DNA from: Psychrobacter sp.
Lineage (GTDB): Bacteria; Pseudomonadota; Gammaproteobacteria; Pseudomonadales; Moraxellaceae
Direction of reading: 5' to 3'
Assembly: GCA_018260445.1 (NCBI GenBank)
Contig: JAGLBE010000006.1
Location: forward strand, 7,519 to 59,784
Length of the DNA stretch: 52,266 nucleotides
Part shown: positions 29,500-38,972 of the stretch, piece by piece
Numbering within the stretch: the stretch's first letter is position 1
Layout: each line of letters opens with the position of its first letter
Position numbers and translations under genes: made by a program
Notes under the pieces: generated by a model
What the model was told of the DNA's origin: nothing
The model's input: the letters and a program-made list of their open reading frames with translations, nothing else
Database searches by the model: none

Positions 29500-30152
29500 C
29501 AGAACCTCTTATACTTTGTTGTTAGTGAACATACTCATCTCACCGTACGAGATACGTCATCAGTGAATAGGCATATCACCCTAACAGCCAAGGGAAAACC
29601 TGTTCGTCAGTCATTGCTAGCCTGTATCATATCCATATCATTGCTACTACTTACAATAGCGACAACGGCACAAAAGACAGGGCAACATACTGCCTTGAGG
29701 TGGGGATTGCGTATTCTAGCAGAATTTAAAGCGATAACCAATAAAAAATTGGTTAACCAATTAACTAATAGGTTTAAGCTAGCCGACTATGCTAGCTATA
29801 TCGGCAAGCTTTGGCCATAGGTTAGTAAGCTGCAAATCGATAGTTGAGAAGCAGACAGGCATGCCCTAATGAGCGATAGACAGTTAAAAATCATTTTAAA
29901 TTGGAATAGATTTTAAGTTTAAACCAATGATAAGGTTAAGAAAATCTATAACCTTGGCGCTGCTTTTGCGGTGACTACACATAATCACACTGAATTGGGT
30001 ATATTTTTCTCTTCTTTTTGCAGTAAAATATTATATAGTAGTGGTTATTGCGTGACCCTATGAGTATGAAGTTGTCGTCACCAAAGCGCTTATAAATTTT
30101 AACTGTATGGCAAAATCGCAGCATCGAAAACAATAATAACAAGGACACAGAA
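29500..30152. other. 653-base divergent gap rpmI / thioesterase
   Basis: Promoter region of the ribosomal-protein operon on the minus strand and of the thioesterase gene on the plus strand. An open plus-strand frame (29371-29820) is antisense to rpmI at its start and looks non-coding. No infC, RNA gene or strong repeat seen. Confidence 0.55.
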
Positions 30153-30596
30153 ATGGCGAAATTTGATATCAAGACCGATGACAGCATTTTTGTTTTTGAA
30201 ACCGTCATGCGGGTGCGCAATACAGAGATTGACGTGGGCCAATACCTTACTATCGAAGCCTTAGCCGCCCTATTGGTGGAAGCCCGAGCCCGTTTTTTCT
30301 TTTCGCGGGGTATTAAAGATATTAACGCCGACTATCAAGGGTTGCTGGCCAATGATATGGCGATTAATGTGGTGAGCCGGGCGCGGGCGCGTGAAGAATT
30401 ATTGTTTGAAGTTGGTGTCAGTAATCTGGGTAAAAATGGTGGCGATCTGATGTTAAAAGTATCGCGCATGTATGACAATTCTTTGGTTGCAAAAGCCCAA
30501 ATCAGCTTTATCAGTTACGATTATCGAGCAAATAAGGCAGTGCCAATGAGTAAAGCCATCAAAGATGCTATAGACACCCCAAGTTTTGAATTTTAA
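30153..30596 (+). CDS. Hotdog-fold acyl-CoA thioesterase-like protein
   Basis: Cytoplasmic protein of 147 residues with a single hotdog domain. The pattern FVFETVMRVRNTEIDVGQYLTIEALAALLVEARARFFFSRG, then a long beta sheet with SRARAREELLFEVGVSNL, matches 4HBT-type thioesterases. The usual active-site Asp in VRxxDxDxxGH is replaced by RNTEIDVGQ, so Asp28 is the best candidate residue and the family His is absent. Substrate is unknown. AAGGACA precedes the ATG. It stands alone between rpmI and hisIE. Confidence 0.8.
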   Translation: MAKFDIKTDDSIFVFETVMRVRNTEIDVGQYLTIEALAALLVEARARFFFSRGIKDINADYQGLLANDMAINVVSRARAREELLFEVGVSNLGKNGGDLMLKVSRMYDNSLVAKAQISFISYDYRANKAVPMSKAIKDAIDTPSFEF

Positions 30597-31184
30597 AGGT
30601 TTTATCCTATAGCCGTTAGTCGATTAATAAGCTGTTTGCCGCCTGATTTAGCAATGATTTAGGGGCTCTCATGGGGTAGTCATTGATTATCAATTTAATA
30701 ATTCATGGCACTACTCTCAACAAGCCAATAAGTCCCAAAAAGCCAGCAAATATGTTTATCACGGCAAATTGCATCTGCCTTAACCTGCTTACTGACTTCT
30801 TAGCGCGCCCAGCCTAGATGACGGGACCAACGGTTGTTCTTGTCCACCTTATTTGGCACCTGCGCGTTGCTGTCATTGCTGCTGTCATTGTTGCTGTCAT
30901 TTTTATAAATAGCACATCAGTATGCTTATAAAATAGACTTGTAAAATATAGGAGATAGTTGCAAAATAGCCAGCATACTGGATAAGCCAGCATGAGCGGC
31001 CTTGCTTTATTAATCATGATTAATCATGTGCTAATTAACCATTTGCTTATTAATCAGGCATAGCGCCTAAACATTGCGGCTCACGGCTCATCCACTCGCC
31101 CACCCATTCCGTTATATAAATTGGACAGCCCTTTATGTTCGCTATATTTGGCCATCTTTTGATGCAGATACTGAGCTACCCCTA
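30597..31184. other. 588-base gap before hisIE
   Basis: AT-rich, holding a 12-bp repeat (TGCTGTCATTGY, three units at 30868-30903) and a palindromic TTAATCATGATTAA near 31014-31027. A 68-codon minus-strand frame (30814-31017) has no ribosome site and overlaps the repeat; I do not call it. The hisIE/tat promoter must lie here. Confidence 0.5.
30868..30903. repeat. 12-bp tandem repeat, 3 copies
   Basis: TGCTGTCATTGC, TGCTGTCATTGT and TGCTGTCATTTT in tandem. Confidence 0.8.
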
Positions 31185-32153
31185 ATGGCAAACCTTGATT
31201 TAGAACATGATGATAGCTATCCAACAGATGCCAATTTAAGTGCCGCAGTTGGCGTTCAAAAAGCGTGTGCTTTTGAGGCTACAGACGCCTGGTTAAGCGA
31301 CGTGGCATTTAATGCAGACGGCTTAGTGCCGGCTATTGCGCAAGATAAAGACTCAGGCGATATCTTAATGCTGGCTTGGATGAATAAAGAAGCGCTACAA
31401 CAGACGGCGCAAACCAAAACTGCCATCTATTTCTCTCGCTCACGTGGTACGTTATGGCGTAAGGGCGAAACGTCAGGGCATACTCAACACGTGCATGAGA
31501 TGTATCTAGATTGCGATGCTGATGCTATTGTATTAAAGGTGACTCAGGTAGGTGCTATAGCCTGTCATACTGGACGTCGTTCTTGTTTTTATCGCCGCTT
31601 GGCGTTATCGAGCGGTGAACCTAAGTGGCATACGTTTGCACCCATTTTAAAAGACCCGAGCGCTATTTATGGGGCAAGCCAGCAGCCACTGGATATTGGT
31701 TTAAACGCAGACCCTAGTCATATGCCGGATACGCCAAGGCAGGTACAGGCGAGCGACGTTTTAAACCAGCTAGATGCTATATTGGCCGAGCGCAAACAGG
31801 CCAGTGCCGATAGCTCATATGTTGCAAGTTTATACGCCAAAGGTATCAATAAGATTTTAGAAAAGGTAGGCGAAGAGGCTATCGAGACGGTGCTTGCTGC
31901 TAAGGATTTAGCTGCTGCTAATGATATGGTCCCAAGTGATATAGACCCCAGGCAAATGCCTGGCATCTCTTATGATACCAGCAGCACTATTGCGACTGAG
32001 GCTTTGGTGGATGATTTGGTTTATGAGATAGCCGATGTCTGGTTTCACACAGTGGTCACATTAGCGTGGTTTAATGTCAAGTCCGAGCGGGTGTTAATAG
32101 AGTTAGCAAGGCGCTTTGGCTTATCGGGTATCGAGGAGAAAAATAGCCGCTAA
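31185..32153 (+). CDS. hisIE: Bifunctional PR-AMP cyclohydrolase / PR-ATP pyrophosphatase
   Basis: Catalyses steps 2 and 3 of histidine biosynthesis. HisI domain: [35 protein letters not shown], then DCDADAI with Asp metal ligands and ACHTGRRSC with Cys/Cys-His zinc ligands. HisE domain: [24 protein letters not shown], an inserted roughly 28-residue linker ([20 protein letters not shown]), then [16 protein letters not shown]. From the ATG at 31185 it has 322 residues, with a 50-residue N-terminal extension beyond the family. The frame continues upstream to a TTG at 31074 without support. hisIE-tatABC is a known proteobacterial order. Confidence 0.95.
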   Translation: MANLDLEHDDSYPTDANLSAAVGVQKACAFEATDAWLSDVAFNADGLVPAIAQDKDSGDILMLAWMNKEALQQTAQTKTAIYFSRSRGTLWRKGETSGHTQHVHEMYLDCDADAIVLKVTQVGAIACHTGRRSCFYRRLALSSGEPKWHTFAPILKDPSAIYGASQQPLDIGLNADPSHMPDTPRQVQASDVLNQLDAILAERKQASADSSYVASLYAKGINKILEKVGEEAIETVLAAKDLAAANDMVPSDIDPRQMPGISYDTSSTIATEALVDDLVYEIADVWFHTVVTLAWFNVKSERVLIELARRFGLSGIEEKNSR

Positions 32154-32257
32154 TACCCTTCAAGTTTTACCGTCAATAATATTTTTTGTGTGTTATCAGG
32201 TATTTTCGCAGTTTTATTATAGCATTTGGCTCAGTTTCTGATATTAAGGACAAGACT

Positions 32258-32539
32258 ATGGGTTTATCTCCAATGCAGTTGATCATTATCCTTGGCATAG
32301 CGGTGTTGGTGTTTGGGACAACGAAGCTTAAAAATGCCGGTAAAGATCTTGGTGGCGCTGTCAAAGGTTTTAAAGATGCGGTGAGGGATGACAACGAGCG
32401 GCACGCTCAAAAACATCAGCCCAATCGGGTGCTCAACCATGAAACACCAGAGGTGAATAATGATCATCTTGATGCTAGCAAGCATGAAAACGGTATTAAG
32501 GTTGATGAGATTATTAAAGTGAAAGAACCCCACGCTTAG
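32258..32539 (+). CDS. tatA: Sec-independent translocase subunit TatA
   Basis: Pore-forming Tat component of 93 residues. Start ATG at 32258 follows AAGGA by 7 bases; the upstream frame (to 32186) has none. One N-terminal helix (MQLIIILGIAVLVFG) is followed by the FG hinge, an amphipathic helix (KLKNAGKDLGGAVKGFKDAV) and a polar tail. It has the usual A-type spacing and length. First gene of a contiguous tatABC. Confidence 0.96.
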   Translation: MGLSPMQLIIILGIAVLVFGTTKLKNAGKDLGGAVKGFKDAVRDDNERHAQKHQPNRVLNHETPEVNNDHLDASKHENGIKVDEIIKVKEPHA

Positions 32540-32594
32540 CCTATTCTTTTTATCTTTTTAAGTACTGCTGGTGTAAAGGTAGGATATTTGGCAA

Positions 32595-33260
32595 ATGTTT
32601 GACTTTAGTTTTTACGAGTTAATCGTATTCGGTATTATTGCTTTAATCGTATTAGGCCCCGAAAAACTACCGCATGCGGTACGTAAAGCGGGGACGTATT
32701 ACGCCAAATTTCGACGTACGGTAAACACTTTAAAGACGGAAATGGAGGCTGAGCTTGACTTGGCCGAAACTCGGCAAAAAATGCAAGAAGAATTGGCTAA
32801 AATCCGCCAAGCTGAGGCGGATATGCAAAAAGAGATGGCGCAGCTGCGTGGCAATATGCAGGCATTAAAACGCGAGTCTGAAACAGCGGCTAAACTGCAA
32901 AAACAGTCAGACTCCCTAGATACTCCAGACTCCCTACCCGCAGCTACCGCCATACTGCCGCTTCAAACCCCTAATCCAGCCGCCATATCCCCACAAGCAT
33001 CTGCCCCTAAGTCAGAGGCGCCTCTTAATCCGATTGATACACAGACCAACTTTGACAAAAAAATGAACGAGATAGAGCCGCCGAATCGCCCTTGGCAGCA
33101 TAGGTGGTTTGTGTTGGGCGATTATGATCGTGCCAAACGGTTGCCCCCTGCCCCCTTGTTGCCAAACTATCAAATTCAGCCACTGTTACATGAAAGCACC
33201 CTATACCTTGATGATACTGGTGTGACACAGCCGACATCGAGGGGGGAAAAAGTGCTATGA
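32595..33260 (+). CDS. tatB: Sec-independent translocase subunit TatB
   Basis: Receptor-complex subunit with TatC, 221 residues. MFDFSFYELIVFGIIALIVLGPEKLP shows the transmembrane helix with Glu8 and the conserved GPEKLP. An amphipathic helix and a long charged coiled-coil (about 45-110) follow. The C-terminal half is Pro/Ser-rich. AGGAT precedes the ATG. Its stop overlaps the tatC start in ATGA, so the two are translationally coupled. Confidence 0.95.
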   Translation: MFDFSFYELIVFGIIALIVLGPEKLPHAVRKAGTYYAKFRRTVNTLKTEMEAELDLAETRQKMQEELAKIRQAEADMQKEMAQLRGNMQALKRESETAAKLQKQSDSLDTPDSLPAATAILPLQTPNPAAISPQASAPKSEAPLNPIDTQTNFDKKMNEIEPPNRPWQHRWFVLGDYDRAKRLPPAPLLPNYQIQPLLHESTLYLDDTGVTQPTSRGEKVL

Positions 33261-34231
33261 GTGAACTTGACGTCAACAATGCCGACAACAATGCCGACAA
33301 CGCTAATATAGCCAATACTGCCAATACTGCCAATACTGTACCTCAGGCTATAACCACCGGCAGCACTTCGCAATTGTCTGCTACCACAGCCACATCCATA
33401 CCTGTGGCTACACAGCGTGGGGATCATAAAAAGCGCGGCGCTACCCATGCCAAGGCTGCAAAGGTTGCCAAGACGAAAACAGCGGCCGACAATCTCGCAG
33501 ACATGCCGATTACTGAGCATCTTATTGAGCTTCGCGCCCATTTAATCAAAATTATGATGGCTATTGTGATTGCGCTTATCCCAATGGGATTTTTTTTCAA
33601 TGAGATTTATTATTTGTTCTCACAGCCGCTAGTCACATCCTTGCCTCATGGCTCAAATATCGTGGCCACTGATTTGGTCAGTGGTTTTATGGCACAAGTG
33701 CGATTGTGCGTGATGCTGGCTATCTTTGTCGTTATTCCTTTTATTTTATACCAAGTGTGGTCGTTTGTGGCACCCGGGCTATATCAGTCTGAAAAGCGTA
33801 TCGCAATACCTATTTTGGTCTCCTCTATCCTCTTGTTTTATACAGGCGTGGCCTTTGCTTATTTTATTATCCTGCAACGTGCCTTGCAGTTTTTGGTCAC
33901 CATTGTGCCCTCCAATGTGGTGTCTATGCCCGATATGGAAAGCTATTTAAACTTTGCCGTCAAAATCATGATGGTATCGGGGGTCACATTTGAGATTCCG
34001 GTTTTTGTGTTTCTTTTGGTCGCAAGCGGTATCGTTAGTGCCGCCTCGCTTGCCGATAAACGCCGCTATATCATAGTGGGCTGTTTTGCGGCTGCAGGGG
34101 TGTTGTCGCCGCCCGACGTGCCGTCTATGTTTATGCTGGCTATCCCCATGTTATTCTTGTTCGAAATGGGGTTACTGGCCGCGCGGTTGCTAATTAAACG
34201 TAAAGAAACCGCTATCGAGCTCAGTGACTAA
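33257..34231 (+). CDS. tatC: Sec-independent translocase subunit TatC
   Basis: Twin-arginine signal receptor with six membrane helices; 324 residues against about 258 in E. coli. The family core begins at Met83 (MPITEHLIELRAHL), with Glu91 equivalent to E. coli Glu15 and FVAPGLYQSEKR holding the Glu103 equivalent. The first 82 residues are an extra Asn/Ala/Thr then Lys/Ala-rich segment built from 9-bp coding repeats, facing the cytoplasm. The 4-base overlap with tatB argues for the long start. An alternative start at 33503 would remove the extension. Confidence 0.95.
   Translation: MSELDVNNADNNADNANIANTANTANTVPQAITTGSTSQLSATTATSIPVATQRGDHKKRGATHAKAAKVAKTKTAADNLADMPITEHLIELRAHLIKIMMAIVIALIPMGFFFNEIYYLFSQPLVTSLPHGSNIVATDLVSGFMAQVRLCVMLAIFVVIPFILYQVWSFVAPGLYQSEKRIAIPILVSSILLFYTGVAFAYFIILQRALQFLVTIVPSNVVSMPDMESYLNFAVKIMMVSGVTFEIPVFVFLLVASGIVSAASLADKRRYIIVGCFAAAGVLSPPDVPSMFMLAIPMLFLFEMGLLAARLLIKRKETAIELSD
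33302..33337. repeat. 9-bp coding tandem repeat in tatC
   Basis: One diverged and three perfect copies of GCCAATACT, encoding Ala-Asn-Thr. Just before it, AACAATGCCGAC occurs twice. Confidence 0.9.
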
Positions 34232-34265
34232 TGCTTAGAATGCTTAGAATGCTTAGAATGCTTAG
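34230..34265. repeat. 9-bp tandem repeat at the tatC stop, 4 copies
   Basis: Four perfect copies of AATGCTTAG. The first overlaps the last two bases of the tatC stop codon. Confidence 0.92.
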
Positions 34266-34600
34266 ATAGTGACTCGTTTTTGATACGCGCCTAATGGGTG
34301 ATTGTTTAATATGGTGAACGATAGGCAAACTTAGTCATCTCTTAAAACCTCTTTTTATATCTGCTATACTCGTAAGTTCAAAATCATCCTATATCACTAT
34401 CTCAACACAGATTTGTCATCCCCTTTGCAGCCCACGCCTTGCATTTTAACGCAGCCTATCTATGAGTTTTGGGTTTTGGGTTCTGGATTCAAGTACATTC
34501 TAGATAGCCTCTCGCTTTGCCCCGTAAGCTCATGCTTCCTAGTTTATCGCTTTGTTTGTTTTGCTTTGGTTCACCCTTTATCTAAGGTTAAGGTTTTGTT
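34266..34600. other. Gap before the helicase gene
   Basis: No supported gene; a 68-codon plus-strand frame (34413-34619) runs into the helicase and has no ribosome site. It should hold the helicase promoter. No terminator for the hisIE-tat operon was seen. Confidence 0.5.
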
Positions 34601-36109
34601 ATGTCGTCCTCTGTTGTAGATTCAGCGCCTGCTTATGTTACCCACCCCACCGATGAGCAGTTAGCTGCCTTAAATATGGCAATGGATGGCAAGTCTTTTA
34701 AGGTGGTGGCGTATGCCGGTGCAGGCAAAACCACCACGTTAAACCTGATTGCCGAGCGGCTGCGCGGGCGCGGGCTTTATTTGGCATTTAACAAAGGGAT
34801 TGCCACGGAGGCGCAGCAGCGGTTTCCTAATCATGTGGATTGCCGCACCTTTCACTCGCTGGCCTATCGTCATGTACCCCGTGATATCACGGCTAAGTTA
34901 TCCCTACCCCGTTTTTCACCTAAGCGGTTGGGCGATGATTTGGGGCTACGTACGCTGCAAGTACGTAGGCAAGTGGATGGTAAAAGCAGCTATATCAACC
35001 TGACGCCCGCCCGCCAAGCTCGCTTTGTTAGCGATGCGGTGAGCCATTTTTGTAGCACCCATGCCAGCTACCCGGCGCCAAGGCATTTGCAGTTTCCAAG
35101 CTGGGTGAGCGCCGCCGACGCCGAACAGTTGCGAGAGACCTTGTACCCTGCTGTCGAACAACGCTGGCTACAATCGGTGGATACGCGTCATCCGGCGGGC
35201 ATTGGCCATGATATTTATCTTAAACTATGGGCGCTCTCCAAGCCCACGATACCGGCCGATTTTATTTTGTTTGATGAGGCGCAAGATGCCGACCCGCTAA
35301 TGATGGGCATTTTGACCCAGCAGCCCAAACAGGTGATTTATGTGGGTGATGCGCATCAGCAAATTTATGAATGGCGCGGCGCGGTCAATGCGATGAAAAA
35401 ATTGCCCTTGCCGCAAACCTTGTTGACCCAGTCCTTTCGCTTTGGAGAGTCTATCGCTGAGGTGGCAAACTTATTGCTAAATGCCTTGCAAGAAGAGGTG
35501 CCGTTAAAAGGCAACCCCAAGCGCAACTCGCAGACGTCTAAAATACTGGCCAATGGTCGCAAAGATGCCATTTTATGCCGTACCAATGCGGCGGCGATGG
35601 CACAACTGCTGGCTGGGCTTAAAAATGGGCATAAAGTGGCATTGCAAGCCGACGCCGATAGGATTCTTAATTTTTGTCAGGCAGCCGAAAGCCTAAAAGC
35701 AGGCAAGCCTGCGTATGGCGTGCCCGAGCTGGCTTATTTTTATAGTTGGGGCGATGTGCAGGATTATTCTGAAACCACCGAAGGTAGTGACCTTAAAACC
35801 CTAGTCAAACTGGTGGATGACCATGGTACCAATGTGTTGACCCGAGCGGTCAATAGTTTAAGCAATGTGGCAGACGCCGATTATGTGATATCTACTGCTC
35901 ATAAGGCCAAAGGGCTTGAATGGGGACGGGTACAACTGGATGACGATTTTTATTATGACGTAACCACGCATGGGGTAAAAATTAGCCCCGAAGAGCTGCG
36001 CCTGCTGTATGTCGCTTGTACCCGAGCTAAAGACAACCTAGATATTGCCAATATCAAAGACTTAATCTCTGGTTTAAAATCGGGCAAAAAAGTGATTTAT
36101 AGCACTTAA
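34601..36109 (+). CDS. UvrD/FBH1-like superfamily 1 DNA helicase
   Basis: A 502-residue SF1A 3'-5' helicase. Motif I is YAGAGKTTTL near 38-47, motif II FILFDEAQDADPLM near 224, motif III YVGDAHQQIYEWRGA, motif IV/V region HKAKGLEW, motif VI LLYVACTRAKDNL. It is shorter than UvrD or Rep (about 700 residues) and resembles the FBH1-like branch, implicated in disrupting recombinase filaments. That function is inferred. No partner nuclease is adjacent. Weak AAGG ribosome site. Confidence 0.9.
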   Translation: MSSSVVDSAPAYVTHPTDEQLAALNMAMDGKSFKVVAYAGAGKTTTLNLIAERLRGRGLYLAFNKGIATEAQQRFPNHVDCRTFHSLAYRHVPRDITAKLSLPRFSPKRLGDDLGLRTLQVRRQVDGKSSYINLTPARQARFVSDAVSHFCSTHASYPAPRHLQFPSWVSAADAEQLRETLYPAVEQRWLQSVDTRHPAGIGHDIYLKLWALSKPTIPADFILFDEAQDADPLMMGILTQQPKQVIYVGDAHQQIYEWRGAVNAMKKLPLPQTLLTQSFRFGESIAEVANLLLNALQEEVPLKGNPKRNSQTSKILANGRKDAILCRTNAAAMAQLLAGLKNGHKVALQADADRILNFCQAAESLKAGKPAYGVPELAYFYSWGDVQDYSETTEGSDLKTLVKLVDDHGTNVLTRAVNSLSNVADADYVISTAHKAKGLEWGRVQLDDDFYYDVTTHGVKISPEELRLLYVACTRAKDNLDIANIKDLISGLKSGKKVIYST

Positions 36110-36247
36110 ACACGCTTTTTTTGATGTTAATTTTTGATATCAAATTTGATATTAATATTCGCAGCTACAAACACCAAATTGCTATAGTATTTGATGGGCT
36201 CGTTGACTATAATTGCAGGCATCAAACCTGTCATGGTGTGTGTCTGT

Positions 36248-36299
36248 TTATCTTTGCAAGTTATCTTTGCAAGTTATTTTTGCAGGCTATCTTTGTAGG
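36248..36299. repeat. 13-bp tandem repeat, 4 copies
   Basis: Two perfect TTATCTTTGCAAG units followed by two diverged units, in the gap before the lipoprotein gene. Confidence 0.88.
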
Positions 36300-36360
36300 T
36301 CCGTGCAACAGCCCACAAAACACATAATGTTGATATAGTTGATATAAAAGGAGCTAGGCC

Positions 36361-37143
36361 ATGTTGACTCAAAACTTGCGTTTAACCCATCAGCCAATAA
36401 CACGCCGCCCGCTTAGAGGGGCAACCTTAGGCTTTATTTTTGTTGTTATGTTAGGGTTGGGTGCTTGTCAGTCCAATCTCAGTAATGCCATTGGCAATCC
36501 TTCTAATACTGCTATGCCGACTATTGTGAAACAGGTGCCGCCCAAAGACAGCACTAATAACAATAGTGTTAATAATAATGGCGTTAATAATAATGGCGTT
36601 AATAACAGTAGACCGGTCTTCACCGAAATCCCACTGATTACCGATAGCAATCGTCCCAAATCGGTAGCGGCTATCAGCCCACCGGCATCCATTCCACAGT
36701 CTTGGCGCAAAACGCCGATTTTGGCGACGGCCACAGACCAAGTGTATGTAGCCGAGTGGAAAAAGTCTGCCAATCATAACGTATGCCCATTGTTGGTGTT
36801 ACCTAACAACGCCGATTCGCAGCTGCTAAACCACAGCGTTCGCCGTGCCAATTTTTCCGGCGGTTGGGGTGTGGCTTATGACATACCCGAACTGCGTAGT
36901 GCGTACGGCGTTGCCAATACGGGGATTGCTGCACCTGTTGGCCATTTAGCCATTTGGCATGATTACCACGTTTATGACGATGGCACCGAGTTGACTTATG
37001 GGCGTGAAGGCGGCAATCCCAATGCTCAATGGCTTGCGTACCTCACTTTAGCAGACAACCACTGCCAGTATAATATTTGGAGTAAACAGGGCAAAGCGCA
37101 TCTTGAACAACTGATTGCTGATTTACGAGTGGTGAGCCGTTAG
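36361..37143 (+). CDS. Lipoprotein of unknown function
   Basis: A 260-residue predicted lipoprotein with lipobox LGAC (Cys36 region) after a long basic leader. An Asn-rich linker from 15-bp coding repeats (NNNSV NNNGV NNNGV at about 66-80) joins the anchor to a C-terminal domain of about 140 residues. That domain has two Cys residues (NHNVCPLL and DNHCQYN) and a Trp/Tyr-rich centre. I do not recognise it. AAAAGGAG lies just before the ATG. Neighbours give no functional clue. Confidence 0.75.
   Translation: MLTQNLRLTHQPITRRPLRGATLGFIFVVMLGLGACQSNLSNAIGNPSNTAMPTIVKQVPPKDSTNNNSVNNNGVNNNGVNNSRPVFTEIPLITDSNRPKSVAAISPPASIPQSWRKTPILATATDQVYVAEWKKSANHNVCPLLVLPNNADSQLLNHSVRRANFSGGWGVAYDIPELRSAYGVANTGIAAPVGHLAIWHDYHVYDDGTELTYGREGGNPNAQWLAYLTLADNHCQYNIWSKQGKAHLEQLIADLRVVSR
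36556..36600. repeat. 15-bp coding tandem repeat, 3 copies
   Basis: Three units of AATAATAATGGCGTT (first diverged) encode Asn-Asn-Asn-Gly-Val inside the lipoprotein linker. Confidence 0.93.
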
Positions 37144-37250
37144 TTTCGCGCAGTTTGGCTATGAAGTGTTTAGGCTATTAAGGCGTTGGCTGACCGGCTA
37201 TAATAGAGCAGGAAGTTACTAGATGAAGCTACTATACTAAAGGATTTGCT

Positions 37251-37949
37251 ATGTCGCTATCTATTCATCAAGAGGTTCATTTAAGTGAGCGTAATAATTG
37301 GCTGCGCGCGGCGGTTTTGGGCGCAAATGATGGGTTAATATCAACAGCGAGTTTATTGGTCGGGGTGGCAGCCGCTCATCAAAGCAGTCAAGCCTTGCTA
37401 TTGACCGGCATCGCAGCGCTAACTGCGGGTGCATTTTCTATGGCAGCAGGAGAATATATATCGGTATCGTCTCAAGCTGATACCGAAGCGGCAGATCTGG
37501 CCAAAGAACGCTACGAGCTGACCCATAACCCCGAACGTGAACTGCTTGAATTGACCAAGATATATGAAGGGCGCGGCCTTAATAGTCAGCTTGCTCATCA
37601 GGTCGCTGTCGCGTTAACTGAAAAAGATGCCCTAGAAGCCCACGCAAGAGATGAGATTGGGCTGACGACTGTCAGTGAGGCACACCCTTTGCAAGCGGCA
37701 ATCGCCTCAGCCATTGCCTTTATCTGTGGCGGCATTGTGCCTATTGTAGGCTTGTTTTTATTCGCCGCGTTTAACATAGTTTATGCACTGATGGCGTTGA
37801 CTTTAGTGGGGCTGATAGGTTTAGGGATAGCCTCTGCCCGCTTAGGCGGCGCACCTGTCATGCCCGCGATGACTCGAGTGGTCATTTGGGGTGCCTTGGC
37901 CATGTTAGCCACGTCGTTGATAGGTCGCCTTTTTGGGGTGGCCGCTTAG
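37251..37949 (+). CDS. VIT1/CCC1 family iron/manganese transporter
   Basis: Inner-membrane protein of 232 residues. Five hydrophobic segments and the hallmark NNWLRAAVLGANDGLISTASLLVGVAAA place it in the VIT1/CCC1 family, which moves Fe2+ or Mn2+ in plants, fungi and bacteria. The cytoplasmic loop (about 85-140) is rich in Glu and His and includes ELLELTKIYEGRGL, as in the metal-binding domain. AAAGGA precedes the ATG. No iron-box or partner was seen. Substrate is inferred from the family. Confidence 0.9.
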   Translation: MSLSIHQEVHLSERNNWLRAAVLGANDGLISTASLLVGVAAAHQSSQALLLTGIAALTAGAFSMAAGEYISVSSQADTEAADLAKERYELTHNPERELLELTKIYEGRGLNSQLAHQVAVALTEKDALEAHARDEIGLTTVSEAHPLQAAIASAIAFICGGIVPIVGLFLFAAFNIVYALMALTLVGLIGLGIASARLGGAPVMPAMTRVVIWGALAMLATSLIGRLFGVAA

Positions 37950-38009
37950 GTTACATCACGATGACTGCCTGTATTAAACCCTGCCCAACACCCTAAACCT
38001 GTGAGCGCT

Positions 38010-38972
38010 ATGTCCTTTGCCAACCAATTTTTTGTCACCCCCGTACGCTTGCTTGCCCCCATGGAAGGCTTATCCGACCCGTTGATGCGGCGCATACTCA
38101 CTCAAATCGCCAGCGATTTAGGTCGGCCGTATGATTGGTCGGTGAGTGAGTTTATTCGGGTGACCCAGCACGTTTTGCCAGCCCACGTTATTTATCGCTA
38201 TGTGCCAGAATTAAAAACCAGCAGCCGCACCCAAAGCGGCACCCCCATACACGTGCAACTGCTCGGCAGCCACCCACAGCTATTGGCAGAAACAGCATTG
38301 GTTGCCTGCTCGCTTGGCGCCTTGGCAATCGATTTAAATTTTGGTTGCCCTGCCAAAACGGTCAATAGTCACCGCGGCGGTAGCGTGCTGCTAGAGGAGC
38401 CAAGGGTGATGCGAGATATCATCGCCGCAGTGCGCAGTAAAGTACCCAGCCACATTCCCGTATCGGCCAAAATCCGTCTGGGTTATAGCGATACTAGCAA
38501 TATGGGTGATATTCAACAAGCCATTGCTGACAGCGGGGCTGACTGGCTGACGATACACGCCCGCACCAAAACCCAAGGCTACAAGCCGCCTGCCTACTGG
38601 GATAAAATAGCCCAATTTACCCAGTTGCCTATTCCGGTAATTGCCAATGGCGAGATTTGGAATTTTGAGCAGGCAAAGCGATGTTGCGAGCAAGCCAACA
38701 CAGCGCATGTGATGTTGGGCCGCGGCGCTGTAACCCGCCCCGATTTAATTGCCAATGTAGATAAGCCAGAAATAACCATGACGTGGGCGCAGCTGTTGCC
38801 CTATCAACTTGCGTTTTTGCAGGGCGAGGCCAAACATGCTATGGCATTGGTGGGGCGCTATAAACAGTGGTTGGCCATGTTATCTAAAGGCTACAACGAG
38901 GCACAAGCACTATGGACACCAATCAAACGTGAAAAAGACCGCGAAAGCATTATTAAGTATTTAAAAACTTAA
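38010..38972 (+). CDS. dusC: tRNA-dihydrouridine synthase C
   Basis: Flavoenzyme reducing uridine to dihydrouridine in tRNA; DusC acts on U16 in E. coli. About 320 residues. LAPMEGLSDPLMRR and the catalytic DLNFGCPAKTVNSHRGG (Cys113 from this ATG) are present. VSEFIRVTQ and PIHVQLLGS are DusC-type. A GTG at 38001 in frame would add three residues. Neither start has a clear ribosome site. Its last 12 bases overlap the convergent MAPEG gene. DusA/DusB are excluded by the motif context. Confidence 0.93.
   Translation: MSFANQFFVTPVRLLAPMEGLSDPLMRRILTQIASDLGRPYDWSVSEFIRVTQHVLPAHVIYRYVPELKTSSRTQSGTPIHVQLLGSHPQLLAETALVACSLGALAIDLNFGCPAKTVNSHRGGSVLLEEPRVMRDIIAAVRSKVPSHIPVSAKIRLGYSDTSNMGDIQQAIADSGADWLTIHARTKTQGYKPPAYWDKIAQFTQLPIPVIANGEIWNFEQAKRCCEQANTAHVMLGRGAVTRPDLIANVDKPEITMTWAQLLPYQLAFLQGEAKHAMALVGRYKQWLAMLSKGYNEAQALWTPIKREKDRESIIKYLKT

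Noticed and set aside
29371-29820. 149-codon plus-strand frame
   Set aside because: Begins antisense to rpmI and has random-looking composition without a ribosome site.
30814-31017. 67-codon minus-strand frame upstream of hisIE
   Set aside because: Covers a 12-bp repeat and lacks any signal or ribosome site.
34413-34619. 68-codon plus-strand frame
   Set aside because: Overlaps the helicase start and has no ribosome site or conserved features.
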